Positions 1 to 8,090 of a stretch of 28,881 nucleotides of DNA are shown here, in pieces. This DNA comes from an uncultured Leucothrix sp. (GTDB taxonomy: Bacteria > Pseudomonadota > Gammaproteobacteria > Thiotrichales > Thiotrichaceae): positions 1 to 28,881 of the forward strand of contig CALAJG010000025.1 in assembly GCA_937923375.1 (NCBI GenBank), given 5' to 3'. A program made the position numbers and the translations under genes. How positions within the stretch are numbered: position 1 is the stretch's first letter; each line of letters starts with the position of its first letter. The notes below the pieces were generated by a model. It was given only the letters and a program-made list of their open reading frames with translations, was not told the origin of the DNA and searched no databases.

Positions 1-429
1 GGTTTCATGACAATCATCAATAATGGTTCAGAAGATGACACCCTCGTATCAGGGGAAACCACATTTTCTGAAGCATTCGAAATTCATGAGATGTCTATGG
101 AAGATGGCGTTATGAAGATGGCTGAATTAGAAGATGGTTTAATGATTCCTGCGGGTGAAACTGTTGAACTAAAACCTGGCTCTTATCATCTGATGTTTAT
201 TACACTGGCAGAGCAGCTCAAACCAAAGGAGCGCCGTAAAGTAACCTTAGTATTTGAGAAAGCTGGTGAGTTGGAGGTTGAGTTTGTGGTAAGAGATATT
301 TTGAAAATGGATCATTCGAACATGAAGAAAGGTGCTGGTGCAAAAGCGGGGACGGATCATTCAGAGATGAAAAAGTATGGCGGTATGAACTTAGATCACT
401 CTAATATCCATAAAGCAGGGGCAGAATAA
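1..429 (+). CDS. Periplasmic copper chaperone PCu(A)C family, 5' truncated by window
   Basis: The frame is open from base 1 and the first visible residues (GFMTIINNG) fall inside the PCu(A)C (DUF461) fold, so the real start and signal peptide lie upstream; the ATG at 7 is internal. Family members bind Cu(I) in the periplasm and deliver it to cytochrome c oxidase assembly. The copper ligands are visible: a His followed by a Met-rich stretch (IHEMSMEDGVMKM) and, after the PAGETVELKPG turn, the HLM pair. The C-terminus is unusual: a Lys/Gly-rich tail with three DHSxxxK heptads adds His and Met that could bind more metal. No terminator is obvious downstream. The family call is firm; the specific partner is unknown. 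Confidence 0.9.
   Translation, partial: GFMTIINNGSEDDTLVSGETTFSEAFEIHEMSMEDGVMKMAELEDGLMIPAGETVELKPGSYHLMFITLAEQLKPKERRKVTLVFEKAGELEVEFVVRDILKMDHSNMKKGAGAKAGTDHSEMKKYGGMNLDHSNIHKAGAE
310..414 (+). repeat. Three DHSxxxK heptads in the copper-chaperone tail
   Basis: Codons at 310-330 (DHSNMKK), 355-375 (DHSEMKK) and 394-414 (DHSNIHK) encode the same heptad, separated by Gly/Ala/Met-rich linkers. Each keeps His in position 2. Copies 1 and 2 have Met in position 5, while copy 3 has Ile followed by His. This is a His/Met tail of the kind often found in copper-handling proteins. A metal role is inferred. Confidence 0.75.
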
Positions 430-843
430 TTTTTGTGGAGATTTGCTACTTACTCTTAACTGCTGGCTCAAGCTTGCTCAATAAAACCTCTTACAGACTT
501 TCTACTATGTGGTGTGGGGTTTCTCTTGGTTGCAAGAGTTAATAACTCCTGTTTATGAAAACAAACTCACTGCGATAAAGAATCTCATGGGGCAAGAGTT
601 CCTCTTCACTCCGCAGGATGAAGTATCCTGGCACCTTAACCCTATAGCTCAAGACAAACATCTCAAGTCACACTGCTATCGGCGGGGAGTTAAAGTTTAA
701 AAAGCCATCTCAAAGATATTATTTACAACGAATTTCACATTTGCTAAATTCTGCAGCCTTGTTCCATCATATCAGCACCTCACTAAATACTCCTCCAAGA
801 TCATATTTTTTGGTACAGAGGACTCCGTAATAGGTTTCTAATA
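430..843. other. 414-bp non-coding stretch before the sulfotransferase
   Basis: I see no convincing gene here. A 63-codon open frame (509-700) has no recognisable protein features or ribosome binding site. Small hairpins are present: CTCTTG/CAAGAG (523-538), an overlapping alternative GAGTT/AACTC (536-548), and AAGAG/CTCTT (594-606). The nonamer GCAAGAGTT occurs at 532 and again at 592. A sigma70-like promoter (722-750) precedes the next gene. No RfaH ops element was recognised. Confidence 0.6.
722..750 (+). promoter_or_regulatory. Candidate sigma70 promoter for the sulfotransferase at 844
   Basis: TTTACA (722-727) and TAAATT (745-750) are separated by exactly 17 bp. They match the -35 consensus at 5 of 6 positions and the -10 at 4 of 6. 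Transcription would start near 757, giving a leader of roughly 90 nt. The call is from sequence pattern only. Confidence 0.35.
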
Positions 844-1785
844 TTGTTAAGCGACACATTTTTTTATGTACATATTCCGAAGACTGGTGGCACAAGCTTT
901 AGAAAGGCATTCGAGCAATACATAAGCAGTGGTAATACGTATTACGACTATGGTCCTATATCTGATATTACGCATCCAGTAATAAAAGAGAATAAATACC
1001 AGTTAAAAGATATATTTTCACTTGTTGATAGCGAGATAGCTCACAAAGAAAAGTCACTTATATGTGGTCATGTAGAAATTGGTGCACTTGCTAATATCGT
1101 CCTTCCAGAAAATATCTTTACATTTCTACGAGACCCTGTGGGACGTGTAGTTTCTCACTACAAACATATGAAGAGAAAACAGGGGTATTCAAAATCCCTA
1201 GAACAGTTTTGCCAGGAGGACAGGTTTAGAAACATTCAACACAAGATGTTACTCGGCTATCCGTTGCACGCAATAGGATTTATCGGTATCACTGAAGACT
1301 ATACAAATTCGCTTCAACAATTAGAAGTAAGCAAAGGCATTAACCTTAAAGCCTTACACTTGAACAAAAGTGTTCGATCGAAAGAAGTTAAACGATACGA
1401 TATACCACAAGAAACTTGCTGTTTAATAAAAGAGATGAACACTAAAGATATACTTCTTTACAATCGCGCCGTAAAATTAAACGAACAGAGAAATCAGCCT
1501 AGTCATGATTGGTCAACATATAGCTGCGTAGAAGATTCTCTTGGAAGTTTGGTGTCTGGTTGGTGTTTTCAAAGAGGCTGCAACACCCCCTTAGCAATAG
1601 AAATAGTTATTGACAATGAGGTTATAGCTACAACTCAAACTACTGTCTATAGACCGATTTTCAAACAAATAAACGCCCCAAGAGGTGGTTATGTCGGATT
1701 CCGACATAATCTTGATAAAAAAATATCAAATGATAAAAATGTAAAATGCCGAATCAAAGGTACTAACTACTACCTTTATGAATAG
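844..1785 (+). CDS. Carbohydrate sulfotransferase with C-terminal beta-sandwich-like module
   Basis: A probable PAPS-dependent sulfotransferase of 313 aa. The N-terminus has the 5'-phosphosulfate loop HIPKTGGTS (residues 10-18), and residues 93-104 hold the 3'-phosphate motif TFLRDP followed by a Ser (S104). This is the layout of the Sulfotransfer_2 / heparan-sulfate-2-O-sulfotransferase-like group. The last ~90 residues, from about 225, form a separate module (GSLVSGW, then V-I-D-N-E-V-I, then Y-R-P-I) resembling the tail of the other sulfotransferase in this window. The start is TTG at 844 with TAGG nine bases upstream; no in-frame ATG sits before the P-loop. The gene is AT-rich. It probably sulfates a surface polysaccharide, though a lipid or other acceptor cannot be excluded. 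Confidence 0.82.
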   Translation: MLSDTFFYVHIPKTGGTSFRKAFEQYISSGNTYYDYGPISDITHPVIKENKYQLKDIFSLVDSEIAHKEKSLICGHVEIGALANIVLPENIFTFLRDPVGRVVSHYKHMKRKQGYSKSLEQFCQEDRFRNIQHKMLLGYPLHAIGFIGITEDYTNSLQQLEVSKGINLKALHLNKSVRSKEVKRYDIPQETCCLIKEMNTKDILLYNRAVKLNEQRNQPSHDWSTYSCVEDSLGSLVSGWCFQRGCNTPLAIEIVIDNEVIATTQTTVYRPIFKQINAPRGGYVGFRHNLDKKISNDKNVKCRIKGTNYYLYE

Positions 1786-1802
1786 AACATATGAAATAAG
1801 TA

Positions 1803-1840
1803 GGTGAATCTTGTCATGAGTCGTGACAAAAAATTTCACC
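1803..1840. repeat. Two-tier inverted repeat at the convergent gene junction
   Basis: The inner stem TTGTCATG (1811-1818) pairs with CGTGACAA (1822-1829) around an AGT loop, with one G.U pair. The outer arms GGTGAA (1803-1808) and TTCACC (1835-1840) also pair. It lies between the ends of two converging genes and covers the stop codon of the minus-strand one. Neither strand has a U-tract immediately after the hairpin, so a classic intrinsic terminator is not supported. It may protect 3' ends. Confidence 0.4.
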
Positions 1841-3214
1841 GCCAAGGGGATATTTATGATACTGTGCTGACGAAACAGCCAAGGCCTTAGACTTATTCCT
1901 GCTGATCACCCCCCCACAACTGTACTGTATTCTATATCCTTTTGAAGTTACAAAGGCACTAGGTAGACCCCGACCGGATATAGCCTTTTGAGAAGTGTTA
2001 ATATCACCCAAGTATGTAAAACGGTCGTATGTCTCAGGATCGACATATGCAAAAGAATAATTTGAATTATGAAGTGGGGCTCTAGTCTCTAACTGAATAC
2101 GGCCCTTCGAAGTTACATAGGCTAAAGGCCTTTCTTGGCTCGTAATCAAGAAACCTGAGTAAGCACGCTGTAGCTGATCTGTTGAGCAACTAGGTCTGCT
2201 CAACTCGATCTCAGCATCAGTCAAATAGAGATCCCAAGTGCTGGGGGATTTCCCGCCCCTCGCTCTTACTAAAGACACTGGGATAATATCGCAACTCGCT
2301 GCAGGTAATGCATGACCATTTGGTTTCCGTATTAAACCAGGCCCATCTCTCCACGTACCATTAATTTTCATGTCTGGTCGACTTTTTGATAAATTTTTAT
2401 CTACAAATATCAGTGTTGTGTGATTAGGGTTTGTATTCACGGCTATAACAAAACTATCAATTAGGTCCGAGTACATCATGTCCACTGAGAATCCAGCTAT
2501 GAGGTTGTAGTCGGTAACTCTAATACCATTACCTTTACTTGCAGAAACCCAACCTTTCGGAGCTCTTATCTCTCTGTTCACAAAGGTTGGGCTTTTAGAT
2601 CTAATCATGTACAAGCCAGCACCGTTACTTTTTTTGGATGCGAAGCCAGAAGTATCAGTGTAAATCATATAGAAATATCCATCTAGATACACTACACTTG
2701 GCTGGCCAGCACCATATTGGCTGCTAGGGCATTTTCGGGCAGGTTTGACTATCGGTAAACCTGAGTTAATGCGCACCCAATTCTGGCCATCCAAACTCTC
2801 AGCTACACCAATTTTAGTTTCACACCTATCTTCTGCGCTTACACTGGGAAGCGCACCATAATAAAGATAATACTTTCCACGCGCTCTTACGACCGAGGGA
2901 TCACACACGTGAAAGTCATCAAAAGCTTTATTCTTACTAAAAGTTTTACCTGGTCGAAATACCGGACGTGGTTTACTCCATGATTTCCAATATGTATCAG
3001 ATTCCGAATAAAAAATCTGATCACCTAAGCTCTCCCCACACCAATACATTTTGAATTTATTATTTTCCAGCATTACCGAAGGAGCATAGTCATAACCTAA
3101 GTGGCCAATTACTTTAAAATCATCGTCGATGTAAATTTTGTCAGAGAAAGCGGTGTTGGTAAAAGTAAAAGCAAAAAGCAACAAAAGTGACTTCAAAACC
3201 AAATAAGTTTGCAT
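1814..3214 (-). CDS. Secreted GH43/GH32-like beta-propeller protein
   Basis: A 466-aa exported protein with an N-terminal signal peptide: Lys at residue 8, a Leu/Phe-rich core and a likely cut near AFS-DK at 24-25. The body repeats a blade pattern typical of five-bladed-propeller glycosidases: APSVML...KMYWCG (44-60), DPSVVR...YYLYYG (105-120) and QPSVVY...FYMIYTD (171-187), with Asp or Gln before each PSV. It resembles GH43-type arabinanase/xylosidase-like domains, but I could not assign the catalytic triad, so enzyme and lectin roles are both open. ATG start with GAAGAG upstream. It follows the methyltransferase on the same strand after 404 bp, so it may have its own promoter. A role in trimming or binding the locus polysaccharide outside the cytoplasm is inferred. 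Confidence 0.65.
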   Translation of the reverse strand: MQTYLVLKSLLLLFAFTFTNTAFSDKIYIDDDFKVIGHLGYDYAPSVMLENNKFKMYWCGESLGDQIFYSESDTYWKSWSKPRPVFRPGKTFSKNKAFDDFHVCDPSVVRARGKYYLYYGALPSVSAEDRCETKIGVAESLDGQNWVRINSGLPIVKPARKCPSSQYGAGQPSVVYLDGYFYMIYTDTSGFASKKSNGAGLYMIRSKSPTFVNREIRAPKGWVSASKGNGIRVTDYNLIAGFSVDMMYSDLIDSFVIAVNTNPNHTTLIFVDKNLSKSRPDMKINGTWRDGPGLIRKPNGHALPAASCDIIPVSLVRARGGKSPSTWDLYLTDAEIELSRPSCSTDQLQRAYSGFLITSQERPLAYVTSKGRIQLETRAPLHNSNYSFAYVDPETYDRFTYLGDINTSQKAISGRGLPSAFVTSKGYRIQYSCGGVISRNKSKALAVSSAQYHKYPLGGEIFCHDS

Positions 3215-3618
3215 AACCGAATTCTCTTCAAATATTTAAAAAACATCTATAGCTACTCACTATGAGCTAGAGAAAACATAGCCAGCAACTCCCTCTCTTA
3301 CCCAGCATGATTAGCTATAAATACTGTCCGTTCGTTACTATCTTTAGCCCAATGATGCTATCAAAGTCGATGCTATCTTTCAAAACAGTTGTAAGTAAAT
3401 TATCCCCTTCCGTAAAAGGCTAGAAGCCTGCAAATGCGAAATTATGACAAGAGATATGGCTGCGCAGAGGTGGATTGAGCTGTCAAGTTTACTAAAATCA
3501 TGCAGAAAAGAATGAGTAACTGTTTGATCATGAGATTCTTTGCAATTAAAACTGATTGCATTTTAACCACTAATTATGATCTAGTTTTTCACCCAAATAA
3601 AAAAATCAAGGCATTTAA
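3215..3618. other. 404-bp non-coding stretch between propeller and methyltransferase genes
   Basis: No gene is supported. The only plus-strand open frame here (from 3500) runs into the antisense of the methyltransferase and has no recognisable protein. A small hairpin at 3417-3429 could end transcription of the minus-strand run. A TTGACA-like hexamer on the minus strand (3486-3481) has no properly spaced -10 box. No repeats or mobile-element ends were seen. Confidence 0.6.
3414..3429 (-). terminator. Weak candidate intrinsic terminator after the methyltransferase
   Basis: Read on the minus strand, AGGCT (3429-3425), loop TCT and AGCCT (3421-3417) form a 5-bp hairpin followed by only three further T residues. 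It lies about 190 bp past the methyltransferase stop codon. The stem and U-tract are both short, so this may be chance. Confidence 0.28.
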
Positions 3619-4575
3619 TTATTCTTTGATCGGTTTACGCGCAAAAAGCACTGTTGCGCTAGCTAGCTCCAGATTTTTTTCAGTTGACAGCTCTTTGACA
3701 AATGCCTCCTCAAGATATTTTCCAGGGCTGCCCATAAAGTCAGATACTTTCATCTGCATAAAGTCGTCCTTGGCCTGCCCTTTCAAACCGGCCACCCAAC
3801 TTTGGAGAATCCAAGTCAGAGACCAAATTGGCGATATACTCTCGTATACCTTCACCTCATTTATATCAAGATAGTCAGAAAACAAGTTTTGAAGGCCTTG
3901 GCTCGTCATATTGTAATAGTGATGAGGATATCCATGAACTGGCTGTAGAAAGGGGACGCAACACATAAGGCTTCCCCCAGGCTTGAGCACTCTGGCAATT
4001 TCCCTAGCGCACAAAAAAGGGTCTTTCACATGCTCTAATACAGCAAGAGATAGCACTGCATCGAAAGAGTCATCAATAAACGGTAAAACCTCACCCACAC
4101 CACGGACATCTGTTGAATCGTAGTCCGCTATTTCAAAGTTTATTACATTGTCAAAATATACAGGTCTCTTCCCAGCCCCACAATCTAGAACGAACCCATC
4201 TTTATTATCTTCGATCAACTTCATTGCGTACTGATCGTATCCGTTACTACTGACAGAGTCAGTGTCAATGATATTAAATTGAGTCCGTAAACTTTCACTT
4301 AAGAAGTCGTAACAAGAATCAGTTTCAACACTTTTCAGATCCGCCCTTAGTATAGATTTAATGTCACTGAGTTTCCGCTTTTTAGCCTCTGAAATTAATG
4401 AGGTCGGAAATCTCATTCTTCTTTCCTCATGCCTACCCAAAAGCTGAAAATGAACCAATCCAGACTCTACTTCACCGGATCTCACTGCATTAGAAACGTC
4501 TGGGTTTGCCAAGAGGTAAGCCCCTTCGTCAAAATTTTGATCCGTTACTAAGCCTTCTAATGCGTAAGATGCCAT
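3619..4575 (-). CDS. Class I SAM-dependent methyltransferase with N-terminal accessory module
   Basis: A cytoplasmic 318-aa methyltransferase. The Rossmann-type SAM domain begins at about 125: motif I is FVLDCGAGKRP (128-138), an acidic residue ends the next strand (NFEIAD, to 151), motif post-II is LAVLEHVKDP (177-186), and VLKPGG (196-201) is the standard Methyltransf_11 turn. HGYPHHYYNMT (214-224) is often seen in members acting on polysaccharide or lipid precursors. Residues 12-55 form a separate small module (FDEGAYLLANPDV...HFQLLGRHE), a pattern I associate with proteins of polysaccharide loci. ATG start with GGAG six bases upstream. It lies in the minus-strand run between a sulfotransferase and a secreted propeller, consistent with O-methylation of a sugar, but the acceptor is not determined. 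Confidence 0.8.
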   Translation of the reverse strand: MASYALEGLVTDQNFDEGAYLLANPDVSNAVRSGEVESGLVHFQLLGRHEERRMRFPTSLISEAKKRKLSDIKSILRADLKSVETDSCYDFLSESLRTQFNIIDTDSVSSNGYDQYAMKLIEDNKDGFVLDCGAGKRPVYFDNVINFEIADYDSTDVRGVGEVLPFIDDSFDAVLSLAVLEHVKDPFLCAREIARVLKPGGSLMCCVPFLQPVHGYPHHYYNMTSQGLQNLFSDYLDINEVKVYESISPIWSLTWILQSWVAGLKGQAKDDFMQMKVSDFMGSPGKYLEEAFVKELSTEKNLELASATVLFARKPIKE

Positions 4576-4679
4576 ATCTTCTCCAAAAAATTGAAACTCA
4601 TGAGATAAACCCTAATGTTAAATCACTGTATTAGACAAGGCACATTAACAAGCGCGATTAATTACAATCCATTTACTAC

Positions 4680-5621
4680 TTAAAATTCCTTTTCAGTAAC
4701 AACTAGGGGAGAATTCTTTAAGTCACCAAACTCGCCCACTGCCCTAGCTCTTATCATATCACCTTGTTTAATATCCAAATTATGAGGCAAACGGTATTCA
4801 AAGCAACAACTTCTTCCTATTTTTTTATTTACATCATCTCTAAATACATTTGCTTTTACAGTTGCAATTTTATCGTTATTTAAATATATATTTACAGATA
4901 CCACTTCACTCTTAGATGGATGGGCGAAAGTAGCCCACCCAAAAATAACTTTATCTTTAGATAAAAAATCTAAACGTCCTTTCGTTTTGGTTATTCTCGA
5001 TTCATCAAGGTACTCTTCCGGATTAGGTGTTATAAAAGAAATCGCATCATTTCTCTGGCTCACAGTAACTTTTAAATTACAAAAATCAATAACCTGATCG
5101 ACATAAGCTGAAGGATATGCAAGCGCTTTTTCATAAGACACAAGCAAAGCATAACATTCGTTTTCAGCAATGAAGTCGATAGATTTACCATATTCATTGT
5201 GAGCTAACTTAATACCAGTACTAACATCTTCCAACATAGAGATGGCATTTCTTTGAGAGATTGATAAGACATCCTTAAATATGAAAATATACATTGGCTT
5301 TTCAAATAGCTCATCAACTAAGCCAAGATAATTAATAGATGACGGCCTTTTCCATGCCCAAACAGTGTGGCAAGCCGAGTATTCCTGGATTAGTTTTTTC
5401 GCAGATTCTTTGTTTAAAGATTCAAAACAATGGGATATTTTGGGATCTTCGAACGTTGGCCCTGCAGCCAAGTCACCCATAAAAACACCTAAGTGGTGAA
5501 GAACCCCCGCAACCAATGAAGTCCCCCCACGAGCGGGGCCAACAACAACCACTCGAGACGCATTGACAGTACTTCGGTCACCTATGGTTACCACACCCTT
5601 ATTTATCAAAGACTTACTCAT
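4680..5621 (-). CDS. P-loop sulfotransferase with C-terminal GWA module
   Basis: A 313-aa probable PAPS-dependent sulfotransferase. VVVVGPARGGTSLVAG (24-39) is the 5'-phosphosulfate-binding loop in the Sulfotransfer_3 style, followed by the FEDPKI element (58-62). FIFKDVLSISQRN (113-125) matches the 3'-phosphate-binding helix, with Lys where Arg is usual. From about 215 comes a distinct module (GRLDFLSKDKVIFGWA, then VNIYLNNDKIATV, then NVFRDDV) like the tail of the sulfotransferase at 844. ATG at 5621 is preferred over the TTG just before it because AAAGG then lies six bases upstream. The gene is AT-rich next to its neighbours. It lies 58 bp after the GT2 gene in the minus-strand run. The acceptor is unknown, most simply a sugar of the locus polysaccharide. 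Confidence 0.8.
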   Translation of the reverse strand: MSKSLINKGVVTIGDRSTVNASRVVVVGPARGGTSLVAGVLHHLGVFMGDLAAGPTFEDPKISHCFESLNKESAKKLIQEYSACHTVWAWKRPSSINYLGLVDELFEKPMYIFIFKDVLSISQRNAISMLEDVSTGIKLAHNEYGKSIDFIAENECYALLVSYEKALAYPSAYVDQVIDFCNLKVTVSQRNDAISFITPNPEEYLDESRITKTKGRLDFLSKDKVIFGWATFAHPSKSEVVSVNIYLNNDKIATVKANVFRDDVNKKIGRSCCFEYRLPHNLDIKQGDMIRARAVGEFGDLKNSPLVVTEKEF

Positions 5622-5679
5622 CAAACACCTTTACAAAGTCAAACACCTAAAATCTTACATAGAAATATATAGCAGACAG

Positions 5680-8040
5680 CTATACTTCAGCATCTAATGA
5701 AAAATCTTCGCGAATCATTGTCAGATTAGGATTGTAGTAGGGATCTTTTCTCAGCTCTACACTCCACTTGTTCTTCATAAAATCGGTTTCTCGTTCAAAT
5801 CTTTTAATTTTCTCTGGTGTGTTTTCATAACCCCGACTAATAGACTCATAATGATAAAGTTCTGCAAATGGAGTCCAGAGATTTCTGTAACCTTTAGCCC
5901 TAACCTTAAGGCAGAAGTCAACGTCATTAAATGCAACCTCTAAATTTTCCTGATCAAGGCCTTCAACTTCTTGATAGATACTGCGCCTCACTAACAAGCA
6001 TGCAGCTGTAACAGCAGATAAATTTTGCCTTACCAATAGCCTTGCCACATATCCAGACTCATGTCGAGGACAACTGCGATGAGAATGTCCTGCAACCCCC
6101 CCAATACCGAGTATCACACCAGCATGTTGAATTGTATCATTTTCATAGTATAACTTGGCTCCAACACAACCAATATCTGGCCTAAGAGCATTACTAACCA
6201 TTTCAGTGAGCCAGTCGGGCGTGATGACTTCAACATCATTGTTAATTAAGCCTATAACTTCGCCACTAGAGTGCTCAAACCCAAAATTATTAATTGCAGG
6301 GTAATTAAATGGCTCGTCATATCTAAGCACTTTTACACGCTTATCTTCTTTCTGAATTATTTCGAAAAACTCCAGGGTTTCCTTCTTCTCACTACCATTA
6401 TCGATAATTAACAATTCAAAATTAGAGTATGAGGTCAAATTCAAAATACTGCGCACCGCCGTTTCAGTGACCTCTTTCTGGTCACGTGTAGGCATTAATA
6501 AGCTCACCAATGGTTGAGGTGTGGGTATTTTCCACTGCACTTTATAGATGTTTGGCAGATCCGAGCAGGAAACCTCCGCTAAATTTGGATAGTACTCCTC
6601 AAAATGTTTTCTCAAAGAAACCAGGCCAGCATCAACTGAATAACTTTTTTCGCCTGCAGACAGTGCCGTCGACCCTTCTATGGCTCTCCAGTGGTATAAT
6701 ACTCGTGGAATGTGAATTACGTTATCGTCCTCACAAACCCCAATACATCTCAATAACAAATCATAATCTTGACTACCTTCTACGCCCTCTCTAAACCCGC
6801 CGACCGAGCGCACAATATCTTGCCTATAGATGCACAAATGAGTGATGTAGTTATGGGAATATAAAAGGTCACGATTCCAGTCGCTTTTGAAGTGAGGGCG
6901 TATACGATTACCTTGGGAGTCGGTCCAATCTTCATCAGTGTAAAGCAAACAAGCTCCCGGTGTTTTGTTTAGAGCTTCTACCACATGATAAAGGGCATCT
7001 TTAGCAAGAGTATCATCATGATCCAATAGAGCAATATACTCACCACCAGCGATATCAAGTGCGCTGTTACTAGCCTTTGAAATATGACCGTTTTTTGAAC
7101 GATAAACAATCTTAATACGCTTGTCTACCTGAGCATATTCATCTAAAACTGTACGGATATGGGCGTGTGTGGAGCAGTCATCAGAAATACATAATTCCCA
7201 ATTGGGATAAGATTGATTTATCACCGATTCAATGCAAGCCCGTAAATACTTCTCATCTGTATTATAGGTCGGTAGCAATATAGAAATTCTGGGTTTTAAA
7301 GTCCATTTAGAAAGGTTGTTAGCTATCAAGTCAGCCCCATGCAACTGCTTAACCTCAACCCAATCTATCCACTCCTGATAGCTCGCCCCACTCATTCCGT
7401 ACAAAGGTACTGGGGATACTTCCTTTAGATAAGTTTGATACACCACAGATGAAAAAGTCGCATCAAGCTTATTTGCTTTGACAACCAATTGATCATTTAA
7501 GGTAGCATCATCTAACGACATAAAACGGGAAGACTTAGCAAGCACCCCTAACATAATTTGAGTAGCATTTTGTTCACTCAAAGGCGACAGCTGAAAACTT
7601 ACCAATTCAAGCTCACCTGGACATTCTTGTGGATCGAAACGAAGCACTTTTACAGGGCTAGGGAAATGGACGATTTGCATCATTGGCTGACCCGGCTTAT
7701 ACATTAATCTGTAAACCTCATCTTCAGAGTAACCTTGACCAAGATCGGCATAAAGTTTAGCTGTATGCATAGCCCCAGTGTTATTTATATGAAGATAAAC
7801 GCAGTGCCAGCCAGCCTGAATAATTCGAGGAACCTCCGGATCGATTATAAGATAAGGATCCCCACCTGTTGCGGATAGTTCATACGATGCCTGATCATTA
7901 GTTAGAGCAATTTCATTTGCCAAACGTAGGTTAAATTGGCTACTTAGCGTCGAGACACTGCCGTTTAATACATGAGTATTGGAGCGCTTTGAAGATTTAC
8001 TTTTTGTGCCAAAAAAGCCGCTCGACTTTGAAAAAATCAT
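5680..8040 (-). CDS. Two-domain GT2 glycosyltransferase
   Basis: A 786-aa cytosolic or membrane-associated glycosyltransferase carrying two GT-A family 2 domains. The first starts at RISILLPTYN (251) and has the metal/nucleotide-sugar motif DHDD (340-343) and an ED-like site in EGSQDYDLLLR (421-431). The second starts at PLVSLLMPTRD (510), has NNDVE (600-604) in the DXD position, and FNDVDFCLKV as its acceptor-side motif. Residues 60-155 look like a beta-rich N-terminal domain common in large bacterial GT2 polysaccharide enzymes. Two active sites suggest it adds two sugars or builds an alternating repeat. ATG start with AGGAAA upstream. It lies 50 bp after rfbA, so a dTDP-sugar donor such as rhamnose is possible but unproven. 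Confidence 0.88.
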   Translation of the reverse strand: MIFSKSSGFFGTKSKSSKRSNTHVLNGSVSTLSSQFNLRLANEIALTNDQASYELSATGGDPYLIIDPEVPRIIQAGWHCVYLHINNTGAMHTAKLYADLGQGYSEDEVYRLMYKPGQPMMQIVHFPSPVKVLRFDPQECPGELELVSFQLSPLSEQNATQIMLGVLAKSSRFMSLDDATLNDQLVVKANKLDATFSSVVYQTYLKEVSPVPLYGMSGASYQEWIDWVEVKQLHGADLIANNLSKWTLKPRISILLPTYNTDEKYLRACIESVINQSYPNWELCISDDCSTHAHIRTVLDEYAQVDKRIKIVYRSKNGHISKASNSALDIAGGEYIALLDHDDTLAKDALYHVVEALNKTPGACLLYTDEDWTDSQGNRIRPHFKSDWNRDLLYSHNYITHLCIYRQDIVRSVGGFREGVEGSQDYDLLLRCIGVCEDDNVIHIPRVLYHWRAIEGSTALSAGEKSYSVDAGLVSLRKHFEEYYPNLAEVSCSDLPNIYKVQWKIPTPQPLVSLLMPTRDQKEVTETAVRSILNLTSYSNFELLIIDNGSEKKETLEFFEIIQKEDKRVKVLRYDEPFNYPAINNFGFEHSSGEVIGLINNDVEVITPDWLTEMVSNALRPDIGCVGAKLYYENDTIQHAGVILGIGGVAGHSHRSCPRHESGYVARLLVRQNLSAVTAACLLVRRSIYQEVEGLDQENLEVAFNDVDFCLKVRAKGYRNLWTPFAELYHYESISRGYENTPEKIKRFERETDFMKNKWSVELRKDPYYNPNLTMIREDFSLDAEV

Positions 8041-8090
8041 CTAGTTTCCTTACCAGTTAGTATTATTTTTGATCTGAATAATTCACTCAC

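Noticed and set aside
509..700. 63-codon plus-strand open frame in the 5' gap
   Set aside because: No ribosome binding site, no recognisable protein pattern, and it runs through several small hairpins.
660..700. Possible RfaH ops/JUMPstart element near GGCGGGGAG
   Set aside because: It lacks the GGCGGTAG core and the surrounding JUMPstart sequence.
3500..3874. 124-codon plus-strand open frame
   Set aside because: Its 3' two-thirds is antisense to the clear methyltransferase gene and its protein has no family features.
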